Notes under the pieces: generated by a model
Told to the model about the DNA's origin: nothing
Databases searched by the model: none
Seen by the model: only the letters and a program-made list of their open reading frames with translations
Assembly: GCA_963681505.1 (NCBI GenBank)
Contig: OY811972.1
Coordinates: 13,421,898 to 13,485,897 of the forward strand
Reading direction: 5' to 3'
From: Eunapius fragilis
Lineage: Eukaryota; Porifera; Demospongiae; Spongillida; Spongillidae
Length of the DNA: 64,000 nucleotides
Position numbers and translations under genes: made by a program
Shown here: positions 22,308 to 33,776 of the stretch, one piece after another
How the letters are laid out: every line of letters begins with the position of its first letter
How positions within the stretch are numbered: position 1 is the first letter of the stretch

Positions 22308-22721
22308 ATGGCAGCGGCTAACAATACTTCCAACTGCTTGTCGCCTACAGTGGAGGAGGAGAAGATCGTGTTCGTCTTATTCTCCACCTTTGCAGGAATT
22401 GCTATCTTCTTCTACGTCACATCCATCCTCGTGATAGTCAAGACCCGTACGTACCGCCTCTTTGTTCACCGCCTAACCCTCTACCTCGCCTTTAGCGGCA
22501 TATTGCTTTCGCTGACCCTGGTACTCGAAATACTGCCAGTGGATTTAAATCAGAACCGCGCTAAGGTTAAAGCGGGTTTGGAGAACTTGTGTGTATTCGC
22601 AGGTTTCCTGCGCCAGTATATGGTCTTCCTCCAAGCGCTCACTGTGGTGTGGATCTGTTTCTACATCTTTCAGCTAGTCGTGCGGGAGAGTCAGCTCAAA
22701 CAACTGAAGTACGAGCTATGA
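22308..22721 (+). pseudogene. Truncated receptor, 137 aa (receptor 3)
   Basis: Second tandem copy with the same predicted protein as receptor 2 and the same TGA junction to the family C repeat at 22720. The shared breakpoint shows that receptors 2 and 3 descend from one already interrupted copy. Confidence 0.85.
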
Positions 22722-23954
22722 CGGGTTTGAACCCCAAGGGGTATCAGACGTTGTAACACTGGCACGAAGCTAATGCAAGAGCCCATAATCGATTTTACCA
22801 GAGGGAAATGATGTAGTATGAAGTGTTGAAAATAGGAAGTCAATAGCATTTACGGTACGGGAGATGTAGCGATTTCGAAGTGAATCATTTTTATAACTTT
22901 ATATATATATATGCGATAGGCAATTTTCGCGTGAACTGTCCCATATATATATATATATATATAGTTCTTTTCTACCTCAGGACTTCTAAAGGCTTATCCG
23001 ACTAACCTTAATAAGTTGCCCCTTCAAATCCTTTCATCTCTTTGGTGCTTTGTCAGACGCTTTGATCAAAGTTAGCTGCCTCAGAAGCAAGCGTCTTTGC
23101 GCACTCTCACTTACTAAGCCACATACCAGTCTATCACGCAATGCTTCCTCACACCCTCTTCGCCAATTGTCGTGTCTTTGCCGATGCTGGAAAATCCTCT
23201 CTCTAACCCCGCGGCGGGTGACCGTAACTTGTTGATAACTGATGCGCAAGCGCATGCTGATATTACAGTCTCCTTCACGGGCAATTAGAAGTATTGCCAG
23301 CCGTCCCTATGCACAGCCATGCACCGGCCGACACCAAGCGTGTTATGTAATGCTAAATCATTACAAGCTGGATATTTCGTTATGAGCTGGCTATATATAT
23401 ATGGCCTGTCATCAAAGCCGTCTTTCCTATTGTACTGCTCAGGTGGGGTACAATAATGGCACATTATACCTCTGCATGGTTTCTCGTCCAAACATACTGG
23501 TTCGATAAGGCAACTGTAGACATGGTAATAGTGGATCCTAGTCATGTTCCACCTCCTGCGCGGAACTGCCATTATACTCAACAATGTCTCTAGATCTAAC
23601 CAGTCATATTAAATCGTTCAACAAATCCATCAGATTGGCCATGGGGTCGTTCGTACCAAGCAATTAACAGATCGACACCTAGACAATTTCCTGTGGGAGG
23701 TGCAAGTTCAAAATTACAACTAGCTCTCCACTTAGTTTACACTAATATCTATGGTCTACTTACCTAGGAATTCTAGGATGAACACAACCCACTCCGCGAC
23801 GACGCTTTCTTGAAGAATAGTCTATCCGGCGTCCTTTCTGATAATTGATAATGCATTTTGGCATGTGCCTATGTCATTACGAAACATTACTTAATAGCGT
23901 AGCCTATTACGTAACATTACATAATACGCGCGGTGCCGGCGACTGTGCATAGAG

Positions 23955-24908
23955 ATGGCAGCGGCTAACAATACTTCCAACTGCTTGTCGCCTACAGTGG
24001 AGGAGGAGAAGATCGTGTTCGTCTTATTCTCCACCTTTGCAGGGATTGCTATCTTCTTCTACGTCACATCCATCCTCGTGATAGTCAAGACCCGTACGTA
24101 CCGCCTCTTTGTTCACCGCCTAACCCTCTACCTCGCCTTTAGCGGCATATTGCTTTCGCTGACCCTGGTACTCGAAATACTGCCAGTGGATTTAAATCAG
24201 AACCGCGCTAAGGTTAAAGCGGGTTTGGAGAACTTGTGTGTATTCGCAGGTTTCCTGCGCCAGTATATGGTCTTCCTCCAAGCGCTCACTGTGGTGTGGA
24301 TCTGTTTCTACATCTTTCAGCTAGTCGTGCGGGAGAGTCAGCTCAAACAACTGAAGTACGAGCTGATCGGAGTTATTACGGTCGTCCTGGTTCCGTTCCT
24401 GTTCACCTGGGAACCGTTCATCACCAACTCGTACGGCCTGCGCGAGACTCGGTGTTGGATAATTGATGACAACTGCTTCGACCCCTACGATATCGCCTTC
24501 GTGTACGTGTTGGCCATCAACTTGATACCCAGTCTATTGTTGACGATCCTGAGCTTAGTTCTGATATGTGTTGCCTTGGTATCATTGACGAAGAAAACGA
24601 TCGGAAGGAATTTGCAACGCCACCACTGGTTGGCGATAAAGGAGATACTCCCCCTGACTATATTCCCTTCCGTGTACCTTGCAATCGTTTTGGGGAGGAT
24701 AGTCGCTGTGCTTTCCGGCAAATTTTCTTACGACGTAGCTGATGCCTTCTTGGTTCTGGAACAGGCGAGTTCCTTTGCAGTCCCGTTATCTCTTCTGGTG
24801 CGTGTCAATGTACGCCGAAGGTTATGCCGATACCGACAAGGCGAAGCAGGGGAAATGGAGCCATTTACAACAACTACAATGAAAGGGGATTACGAAAACA
24901 AGAACTAA
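23955..24908 (+). CDS. Seven-transmembrane receptor, intronless, 317 aa (receptor 4)
   Basis: Full-length paralogue of receptor 1, colinear through all seven hydrophobic segments, with the TM3 cysteine, the CWIIDDNC second-loop cysteines and the basic TKKTIGRNLQRHH third loop retained. The N-terminus has an NTS sequon. The C-terminal tail differs from receptor 1 (RRRLCRYRQGEAGEMEPF) and ends about 33 residues after TM7. It is the intact third unit of the tandem triplication, with a TTACGTAA box 41 bp upstream. Ligand unknown. Confidence 0.85.
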   Translation: MAAANNTSNCLSPTVEEEKIVFVLFSTFAGIAIFFYVTSILVIVKTRTYRLFVHRLTLYLAFSGILLSLTLVLEILPVDLNQNRAKVKAGLENLCVFAGFLRQYMVFLQALTVVWICFYIFQLVVRESQLKQLKYELIGVITVVLVPFLFTWEPFITNSYGLRETRCWIIDDNCFDPYDIAFVYVLAINLIPSLLLTILSLVLICVALVSLTKKTIGRNLQRHHWLAIKEILPLTIFPSVYLAIVLGRIVAVLSGKFSYDVADAFLVLEQASSFAVPLSLLVRVNVRRRLCRYRQGEAGEMEPFTTTTMKGDYENKN

Positions 24909-25255
24909 TTAAGACATGCGTATATTCATGCTGTTGTAATACTCAACATCATGAATGATGAGTGTATATAGCTATGGTGCTGTACTTATGTTTTATTGTG
25001 CATGCATGCCCCTATAGTTATTATATTTTTATATATGTGCAGCTTGCATGAGTTGTGAGGAGTCGAGTGTGCAATGAATTAACAGGTTAAATTACGGACC
25101 ACTGTATAGGAGAGAAGAAATCAGGTCAAGCATACTGGAATCTTGGGGTATTCATTCATGCACGTGTAATATGTATATTAAATCCACAATCAATCAGTTG
25201 ATGTCACTACGTCACAAAAGCAGTGGCGATAATCAAAGAGAGGTTTATGTGGACA
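24909..25255. other. 3' flank of receptor 4, no gene
   Basis: AT-rich DNA with no canonical AATAAA recognised close to the stop codon. Confidence 0.4.
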
Positions 25256-25264
25256 ATGGTGGAT

Positions 25265-25297
<33 letters not shown>

Positions 25298-25460
25298 CTT
25301 TGGGGTCTAAAGCTCCCCCCCCTCGGCCCGTCTAGCTATGAATAATGAACTTATGAATACTTAATTAATTTCATATACGCGTAAAAATGAACTTCAATGA
25401 GTAGCACGCGATTTATCGTTCGGCCAAACTTTCGAGAGCGGGGGGGGGGGGGGGGGGTTA
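25256..25460. mobile_element. Poly-G rich hAT-like MITE remnant
   Basis: aatggtggatccgg is followed by about 30 G; a second 17-G run lies at 25440-25457. The left end matches the cagtggcggatcc family; the right end is not clearly defined. Confidence 0.5.
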
Positions 25461-25861
25461 AACCAACACCCTCCTATTGCGAAAATAAAATTTGCATGCA
25501 TGGTATTTTTCATATTACTCGCACGATTGAGCAGAAAGAAAACGATCAAACGACGTGAATGGTGTGACGAAACAGGTAGAACTACAAATATGTGTATGTA
25601 ACAGGGATCACGTGTAGCTTGTAATATCTCTGGCTAAAGGTGTATCTTTTGAATGTAATGCAGTCTAATACCATGCATATTTCCCTGAACGGTGTCAAAA
25701 GTGAGCTTATACCATGGAGGCGGCTATAACGGTTCGGATGAGCGCCGTCCGCCGGCAAAGTTCACCGAAAAGAAGGACTGATGCTCTGGGTCTCCCGTTT
25801 CGAGAGGTATGGAAAAGAGGCAAAGGTACCTGATACGGAGCGGGTGAAATAGCTACTACCT

Positions 25862-26230
25862 TTGCTGGAGGATGAACCGCTAAGCTTAGTGGTTCCGAAC
25901 GGATTGTCCGAGTCCACAGGTTGCGCTGTAGTAAAAGACTTGCTTGAAGCAGTGCTATGGTCAGGAAGGCACAGAATTGGAATGGCAGGTATAGCTGCAG
26001 GCTCAACTCGTGTGGTAGATTACATTGGTGAGTTACGTACGTTGGCTAGCAGGGCTTTTCCAAGTTGGTCTGAATTTAAAGAACAGCGCGAAGTTTTAAT
26101 TCGTAACCATGCCAGTTTATCCATGGTGTCTCGTCCTCTTCTATCCAAGTGCAGCTTATGAAGGAGATGCCTAAGACGGTCAAGGATGCAGTTGCTCTGG
26201 GCACGCATGCTGGAAGCAGCGGAGGTGCAT
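25862..26230 (+). pseudogene. Ty3/Gypsy gag fragment
   Basis: The frame gives DYIGELRTLASRAFPSW..FKEQREVLIRN, then in a shifted frame QFIHGVSSSSIQVQLMKEMP and KTVKDAVALGTHA, the usual gag capsid C-terminal order. One frameshift near 26108. Confidence 0.6.
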
Positions 26231-26539
26231 GGCTCATAGGCGCCTAGTAAGACGGTTAAATGATACCAACTGAATAGGAAACTGCGCCTCCCTGCAGGCC
26301 AAAACATTAAGGAAAATGGTGTGCGCTTAATAGCTTCATGGACACTTGTCCGATATGCCTATACGTGAGTTACATGAAGTGTCTCAGGGCGTGGTAACAG
26401 CTGATGGTAGCAGCCTGGAGCTGTTGGCGTATTAGTGCATGGAAATATGGTATTAGACTGCATTACATACAAAAGATGCACTTAAATACTAATTTAGTCA
26501 GAAAATTCCAGAGCTATTACACTGAAGCTTCACGTGATC

Positions 26540-26740
26540 TTGTCTCCTCCTCTGAAAAAGTGTTAGAAAAGATTCGGTCCATGCAGGTTTTTTTGGGTTG
26601 GACAATGTCATGATGCGGTGGAAAAGTGGTGTGAATCATGTAACCTTTGTGGGTCCTCTAAATCATCTCCTAAGCATGCACATGCTTCCTTACAAAACGA
26701 CACAGCATGTGTGGTTTACCTGCAGGGTCAATGCACCACT
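26540..26740 (+). pseudogene. Ty3/Gypsy integrase zinc-domain fragment
   Basis: KVLEKIRS followed, after a frame change near 26590, by GQCHDAVEKWCESCNLCGSSKSSP: the CxxC half of the integrase HHCC motif and its usual basic linker. The catalytic core is absent. Consistent with the same element as the gag piece 0.5 kb upstream. Confidence 0.65.
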
Positions 26741-26934
26741 GTATGTCAAGAGATGAGTGAGGCCTGAAAACTGCGGCACCTAGAGTGCGCGTAGGAGGTA
26801 GTCCGTGTAAGTTCGTCGGGAAGGAATTGCGAAGCACATAGATTTCCCATTGCCAGTTAATAGACAGACAAAAACGTCCTGGCCTTTCACTGGGTTTTTA
26901 AATGGCTACACCCAGCCTAGTGGTCACTGGTCAC

Positions 26935-27095
26935 CCTCTTCCCAGGATTGATGATGCTTTGGAGGACATGCTGATGGCAAAGTGAGATGCCAACCTAGAG
27001 AAAGTGAGGTGAGCCTCCTTACCCCAGTTGCAGAAGGTCTCAATGGCTAAGGGAATGCATATCCACCCCGAAGCTAGTGATGGCAGTCTTCTGAT
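26935..27095 (-). pseudogene. Fragment of the CCHC/endonuclease retroelement C-terminus
   Basis: Minus strand: GWICIPLAIETFCNWGKEAHLTFSRLASHFA matches the VCVPLAVETYGNWGKEA..TFSRLATQLA segment of the 15.2-15.9 kb copy. Only this end piece survives. Confidence 0.65.
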
Positions 27096-27319
27096 GAGTG
27101 CGAACGCTAGATATGGCGGTTTCAATAGCAGCGTCAAAATGCACACCAGAAGGTAATATACAAATGGAATGTAATTACGACACCATTTATTTACCTTATA
27201 ACATGACTGTGGGAGTGTCACATGACTGCCTGCATCTGATTGGTACTGTCGCTATTGCCGCGAAATTCGACCTACATTGTGTATTTTCGCCAGACGTATA
27301 AATTTTTATACCATATCGG

Positions 27320-27797
27320 CATATCCAGAAATGGCCCATACATAGGCGGTCATCTTGCTTTTTTTATTCAATTTGAATTTTAACCAAATTTATAATGTAC
27401 TATAAGCAGGTCTGATTATGATATATGTACTTCAAAAAATTATTTCATTAACCATTCTTTAACTAAAATCAAGACAAAACCATATCCGTTAAATTAATTC
27501 GCGGTTTGCGAATCAACGAATATTCCCGTATATCTTCCCATAGACATGTATGGAGTACTTGAATGCCAAGCACGCCAGATTTTTCTCAGCATTTGCCACG
27601 AGGGATTGTTAGTTTGCTAATTGTGAGAGATTGTTAGTGTGCTAACAATCTCTCATGGCAAATGCTGAGAAAACTCTGGCGTGCTTGGTATTCAAGTACC
27701 CCATACATGTCAATGGAAAGATATACGGAAATATTCGTTGATTCGCAAACTGCGAATTAATTACTTCTGACTTTTGGCTGCTCATTTCTGGATATGT
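27320..27797. mobile_element. Foldback element, ~478 bp, 121-bp arms
   Basis: Arms 27492-27612 and 27642-27762 are inverted repeats with roughly eight mismatches around a ~29-bp loop; outer ends atatccagaaatg (27321) and catttctggatat (27783) are also inverted. No coding capacity. Confidence 0.75.
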
Positions 27798-30700
27798 GCC
27801 TGGGTACGAGACTATGTTAGCTATAAGAGGTTGTAGTCAGAACAATGACAACTGCGTGAAGAAGCTACGACGTTTAAAGAGGTATGATCCGGACAGCTCA
27901 GAAATTGGCAGTGACAATGAAGCACCTGAGAAGGACATGAAGGTGACGTATACATACCTTCTGCCCAAGGAGAGTGACGTTAGTGTTGAGTGTAACTAAG
28001 TCAAAACTCTGCTTTTTGGGAATCAAATTGAAGATATTAGTAAGACTATACGGCAGGTCCAAAAAGAGCTTGGTATAAAGAAGGGGAAGAGTTAGATGAT
28101 TCCAACATGCTATTAAACACATTTCTTCTTGGCTTCTTAAAGGCTGTAAATCGTGCCTTCACGGGTTGTGTTTGCGCACTAATCCTAATGCTGTATTGCG
28201 TTTTGCAAACAGGTGAAGGTAATCATCATCTAGTGAACAAAGGGTTGAAGGGTTGTCTGCAAGCACATGGTCCATGCTCATTGTAGATCTTAAGTGAGCA
28301 CCATAATGTTGTTCCTCTGTCATAGGAAATACCCTTTGTGAACTTTTTCCAAAGTTCTTCACTTTGATTAGAGGTATACAAGTCCAAAGGCTTTCTTAAC
28401 CTTTTTGTCAAAGAGGGCAGTGGGGAAGCAGCGATAGAAATGTAGCCAGAATATTTATAGTGTCTTCAAGCAAATCTCAATGTCGTAGTATGAGAGTTTC
28501 TCTTTACCATCCCCACATAAGGGGTATGGGCCAGATCAGCATGTGTGTACCTCTGTAGAAACTAATTGCATTCTAGCTGCACATGTGGAAAGTAAATCCA
28601 CAGGGCTGAATGCTGGCATGCAGAATTTGCTGAAAATTATTGCTCATGGCTCTAAAGATAACACTGTAAACCATGACATATCAATTGATAGCGTTAACAA
28701 ATGTGCAATGGTTGGACTGCAACACACAGGTACAGTTAAGTATTACGCTAAGCCATTTACAAATAAGTAGGCATCAAGCAAGTTTTAATGGATGTCCAAT
28801 GAAACAACAATGTATAGTCAATGAAGGACATGCTAATGTGTACTGTGCTACTCATGAAGTTGTAGGAAAATCACGAAAAGATAAGGAAAGGTGTTATCAG
28901 TAGCAGTGAGGTTATTTTCTTACAAACAGCATCAACAAAGATCAAACTTATTCCCTATGATGTGATATTTGATGAACAGCATGACAAACCTGTGCGTACA
29001 TAGTCTCTTGAAGATAAAAATCAAGCGCATGAAATTTACTGACTTCTTAAATGGTATCAACCAACTAACAGTTACACAACTTAACATTTGATCATATCTT
29101 CCTATTGACCTCCCAATTGAAACAGTAGTACATCAAGCATGGTTCATGACATCAAGTGATAATGATAATACAGAATGCTTGCTGACAGCATCTAAAAAGC
29201 CAACCATTTACTTACAGCAAAAAGTCCAAGGAGTGTATGTCATCTTGTCTGGTGCAAAGTAAAGCTAATGTGGGAGGAGCTTGGTCTGGTGCAAAGTAAA
29301 GCTAACATGTGGGAGGAGCTTGGTCTGATGCTAAGTAAAGCTAGCACCAGTTGTGGTGCCTCCCTTGATGGAGTGATGGAAGTTAAGTTTCTGTCTTGGT
29401 TAACAAGCAAGCTTTGCATTGTTGACAAGGGTAACTAAAAAGACACAAGCTGCTGCAGATATGATCAAAGAAAATTTGTTGAATGTGACTTTCTCAGAGA
29501 TGATGTCATTAATATAGTTGAAGCGGAACATAGAATTCAAATATTGCACAACACGGCTGTGGTGGAACTCACTTGATGCCCTTTATGTTGTAGGGACAAC
29601 TGAAACTATTACATATGTTGTGTTAGTTCACTTCAATGATACACTTAATTCTTCAAGTACTTGAAGAAATAACTGTCAGGTGTTTACTATGGATTCAGCA
29701 GGTTAGTCATGTCCAGTGGGGATAAACTGCTCTCTCATATGATGCATGCCATTGCTTTCATATCAGGGTTCCCGTGTAATTCCTCCTAGTAATCCTGAAG
29801 TCTATAATGAAAACTATGGAGGTTGTGTTGACAATGAAACACTCACTACTAATCTATATTTGTGGTGCAAGTTTATGCATGCCATGGAGGCAAGAGTGTG
29901 TGCTCCTTTCCCCCAGTTTATAGAATTCTTCCAAAGATTGTTGTATTTTAGAACTTTATTAAAGGGGGAGTGGATCAATACAGCCGAACTTTGAAAAATT
30001 AAAAGCCAAACTTTAATTCATTGCATCCTTATGCCTTCCTTTGGATTCGATTGATAATGAGTCTCACTTTAAATTGTCATCTTCTCTTTCGCTTGAAAAA
30101 AGCATGCATTTACCTGCATTGAACAGTTGAAAAAAGCACTGAACAAATTATATATCGCTAGCTAGGCTCATTTCAGAATTCTCTGTTTCAATTTGCTGAA
30201 AGACTTCATTTTGCAGCTGCCATTCATCATGAGCACCATTCACCTTCCACAAGCAGCACGGCAACTAATACAGGTGCATGCGTGCCACACCCTTGTGACA
30301 CCTCAAAGAATCGGACAATATACTAAAGTGGTGGAATGGCATCGAGCAAAGAAATCAAGAAGGTGCATTCCAATAAGCTATCCCTCCAAGGTGTACAAGT
30401 ACTGTTTGATCTGTCACAGTCACAACAAGTACCATGCACTGCATCAAATGTGCACTGCACGTCGATATATGACTCGAGATCGATGTTATATATTCTTAAC
30501 CTGCATGCCGTGCGGCCATTTAAGAATTTAAAATGGCGGTCTATATATGCAGGGAGGCTTGGCAATAAAAAACAAGAGGTCTTCGTCCATTATCTGAATG
30601 CCATATATCAACAGATTTACTGAAGGTAATTTAACAAACTATCAATCACATGTTACGTTCTTTTAATGGCGACCTCACAGCCACTCTCGTAAAAGACTGC

Positions 30701-30865
30701 ACCTACAAGGGACAACGTTTGTTTGAAATAGCCAGGCCACCCCTTGCACCCGGTGTCAATAAGTGGAATACTACTATCAGCGTATTGAATGCCAAAATTA
30801 TTAAATCAATTAATGCAATCATTATTAAGTTCCAACATCCTCCCGACCGTTGATTATACTCACGT
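27798..30865. other. Region with only short unassigned frames
   Basis: Frames of 60-80 codons occur (27796-27999, 28543-28770 and 29746-29994 on plus; 28226-28411 on minus), with AT-rich, Ser/Asn-rich content. None shows a recognised motif, and neighbouring frames appear to be pieces of longer decayed coding sequence, as in old transposons. A ~40-bp unit (tctggtgcaaagtaaagcta..gtgggaggagcttgg) is tandemly repeated about three times at 29250-29345. Confidence 0.35.
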
Positions 30866-31044
30866 AGTCAACAATTAGTGTTGTCTTCCAATTGCTTTAT
30901 ACTGTATGATTGGATCCTTTGTAGGGCTGCCTTAAATGCTGCACATCTGGGCCGAATCCTATCCGTGACTGATTGATCTCCTATAGAGACATGGTCCTCA
31001 CCATGCTCTTCAACCCTAGGGCCGTGGTGCACTTCTAGCGGATA

Positions 31045-31107
31045 TAAATGTTCAACAGACTAGGTCTCCTGAGTACTACTCAGGAGACCTAGTCTGTTGA
31101 ACATTTA
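31045..31107. repeat. Perfect 31-bp inverted repeat with 1-bp centre
   Basis: 31045-31075 and 31077-31107 are exact reverse complements (core ctaggtctcctgagta). It interrupts the tail of BEL/Pao pol coding sequence. Confidence 0.9.
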
Positions 31108-31192
31108 CGGGTCTGGTTCGAAGCAGACCCGACGCGAATAAGCGCTCCCCTTATAATTCCATCTTTGCTTGGAATCAACTGCATCACTCTTG

Positions 31193-31770
31193 CTAACTTC
31201 CAAAATGCTCTGGGTGCGCTCTTATCATACACTGTAACGATATCACCGACCCTGATAGTGTCATAGTTTTTGCTGAAACTCCTAGCCTTCCGTAGCGGTG
31301 ATGTTCCCTCAACTCAGTCAAGTACTCCCTTCTCCATCTCAGCCAAAAGTGCTGCAACATGGTGCCCAGATACTTCATTCTTCTTGTCAAAGTTGCATGC
31401 GATGTTTCCTCTCCATACGTAGGGTCTTTGTCAACTCCAGACTAGGGGACAGGCAAATTGTACAACCGACGCCCTAGCAGGAGATGAGAGGGAGTGAGTG
31501 GTTCTTCGAACTCTTCAGCATAGACGTAAGTAAGTGGACGGGAGTTGAGTGTGATTTCTACCTCTGCAATAATTGTTGTCAATTCATCCAGTGTGACCCT
31601 AGCTTGCCCTATGGACTTCTTCAAACACCTTTTTGTCAACCGCACCATCCTTTCGAAGAGCCGTCTCCACCAGGGAGCTCTTTCCAGGTTGAATGTCCAC
31701 TGCACACGACAGTCCAATAAAAACCCTTGAACAACTGGATCTTTTATTATCTTTGAGATAGTTTTCTCCC
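31193..31770 (-). pseudogene. BEL/Pao integrase C-terminus
   Basis: Minus-strand frame with WTFNLERAPWW, FERMVRLTKRCLKK, EVEITLNSRPLTY and EPLTPSHLLLGRR, hallmark blocks of the BEL/Pao integrase including the region of the catalytic Glu (AEVEITLNSRP). A single in-frame TAG at 31442 separates it from the following LTRRMKYLGTMLQHFWLRWR..EYL.ELREHHRY block. Confidence 0.85.
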
Positions 31771-33776
31771 CTTCCTGCTGAACGGGACACTCAAATACCA
31801 TGGTGAAACGTTCAAAGATGTAGACCCCGATTTTGTTTACGAGTTCTCTAGATCGTTATATGTTGATGATTTTGTCTCCGGAGCTGATGAGCTTGATGAA
31901 CTCTATGATTTGTACAAAAAGTGTAAACTGCAGCTCAAGGCAGGTGGCTTCAACATGAGGAAGTTAACATGCAGCTCCCCCACTCTACAACAGAGAATAG
32001 ATCACCAGGAGCATCTCCAACCGAAGGAGCAACTGCAAACTACTGAAGAAGACCAGTCATACACCCACTCTACGCTTGGAGGACAAACAGTGTGAACGGG
32101 AAGCACAGAAGGTTTTGGGTGTCCAATGGCCTCCTACAGACAATCATTTTGTCTTTGATATCAGTCTGTTTGGTCAACTAGCAAGGGAATTGCGACCAAC
32201 CAGAAGATATATAGTTGGCCTTGTAGCTCGCTTCTATGATCCCTTAGGGGTAATCTCCCCAGTAATAGTTAAACTGAAGATCTTTGTACAAGAATTATGT
32301 GGAGCCAAGTTGTCATGGGACGAAATGATTACTGGGTCATTGTTTATGAAATGGAGGAATTTGGTTTCAGATCTCCAGATAACGGAACCACTTGGAATAC
32401 CAAGATGTTACTTGTTGCAGCCATGTGTACCTTAGAGGGTTTCTGTGATGTGTCTTCATTGGCGTATGGTGCCATTGTCTATTTGCGTATTCAAACACCA
32501 ATGGATATTGCTGTACTCTCTGTCACTGCGAAGACACGAGTTGCACCTTTGCACAACAAAACCATTCCTCGACTTGAGCTGCTAGCAGCTCTGCAATCCT
32601 ACCTGAAATGTCGCTACAGGGTATAAGGACAGTCCCTATTATTCTGACTCCATGGTGTCACTCTTTTGGATAAAAGGTGTAAGTCATGAGTGGAAGCAGT
32701 TCATCCAAAACGGGGTCGAGACAATCAGGGAGTTGGTGCCAGGAGATTTCTGGAGCTATTGTCCTGGAGGCTGCAATCCTGCTGACATCCCTTCCAGAGG
32801 AACAAATATACTTGAACTGAAAGAGTCATTGCTGTGGTTGAATGGTCCCATATGGCTACATGGCAGCATTAGCATGATAGGCACTAGTATGATGACATCA
32901 CCATTCCAGAGGTTTGTCTACCAGATATGAAATTGTCACGTGAAAATGGATCTATCATAACACACTCTTTCATGGCAAGTCTATGTGATGAAGAAGGCAG
33001 CATAATACCATGTGAAGATTTTAGCACACTCAGAAGGTTGCTGAGAGTAACCTCTCTTGTAATACAATTCATTGACAACCTCAAAATGAAGAGAGCTCCA
33101 TCAGCACGTGGAGAAGGAGGAGGTTGCATTATAAGGGCCAAGAAGTATTGGATTAAGGTTTCACAAGGGGCACTACAGCAAAAAAAGCATTTTACATTGT
33201 GGAAATTGCAGTTTTCTTTGTTTCTAGATGAAGACGGAATTTGGAGATGTAAGGGACGACTAGCAAATGTGGGTTTACCCACCTGCACAACATTCCCTAT
33301 ACTATTGGACACCAGCAGCCATATCACACATCTGATTGCAATGGCATGTCATGAGCGCATTCTGCATGGAGGTGTAAAGGACACCTTGACCGAACTTAGG
33401 TCCAAGTATTGGGTAGTCAAAGGAAGAAGTTTTGTGAAGAAATTACTCCGAGGATGCATTGTATGCCACAGATTTCAAGGAAAACCATTTCCGTCCCCGG
33501 TGTCACCCTCATTACCTGCATTCAGAGTACAGGAATCTCCACCCTTCTCTTACACTGGAGTGGATTTTGCTGGACCACTCTTTGTGAAGTCAGGTGAGAA
33601 TAAGGTACGGATCTGTCTGTTCACATGCTGTTCACGCAGAGTGGTGCACTTGGAGGTAGTTCCAAATTTATAACAGCAGAAGCATTCATTAGGTGTTTTA
33701 GAAGGTTCATAGCAAGGCGTGGAATTCCACGCAGAATCATTTCTGACAATGGGAAAACGTTTAAGGCTGCTACTAG
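31771..33776 (+). pseudogene. Inverted BEL/Pao pol segment: RT (YVDD), RNase H, integrase HHCC and core
   Basis: In order on plus: RSLYVDDFVSGADELDE (RT catalytic box), FNMRKL, KVLGVQWPP, ARFYDPLGVISPV (about 32.2 kb), a KTRVAPL.N.TIPRLELLAA segment (RNase H region, 32.5 kb), NPADIPSRG (32.8 kb), then a long frame 32927-33673 with the CHERILHGGVKDTL..C.VCHR zinc motif and DFAGPLF (first catalytic Asp), and in another frame PRRIISDNGKTFKAA (second Asp). Frameshifts are near 32.08, 32.41, 32.62 and 33.67 kb. Confidence 0.85.

Larger units (their letters stand above)
19652..24365. repeat. Recent tandem triplication, unit ~1.65 kb, carrying receptor starts
   Basis: Three near-identical units begin at TA microsatellites near 19652, 21290 and 22943. 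Each contains a gag piece, a 99-codon frame, the receptor upstream region and at least the first 137 receptor codons. Receptor start codons are 1653 and 1647 bp apart. Units 1 and 2 end in an inserted ~230-bp repeat; unit 3 runs on into the complete receptor. Differences are a handful of substitutions and small indels, so the event is young. Because gag continues past the left edge only in unit 1 and the receptor continues only in unit 3, these are the original flanks. Confidence 0.9.

Noticed and set aside
31095-31135. tRNA-like ggttcgaagc
   Set aside because: A short hairpin in retroelement sequence; no A box or cloverleaf.
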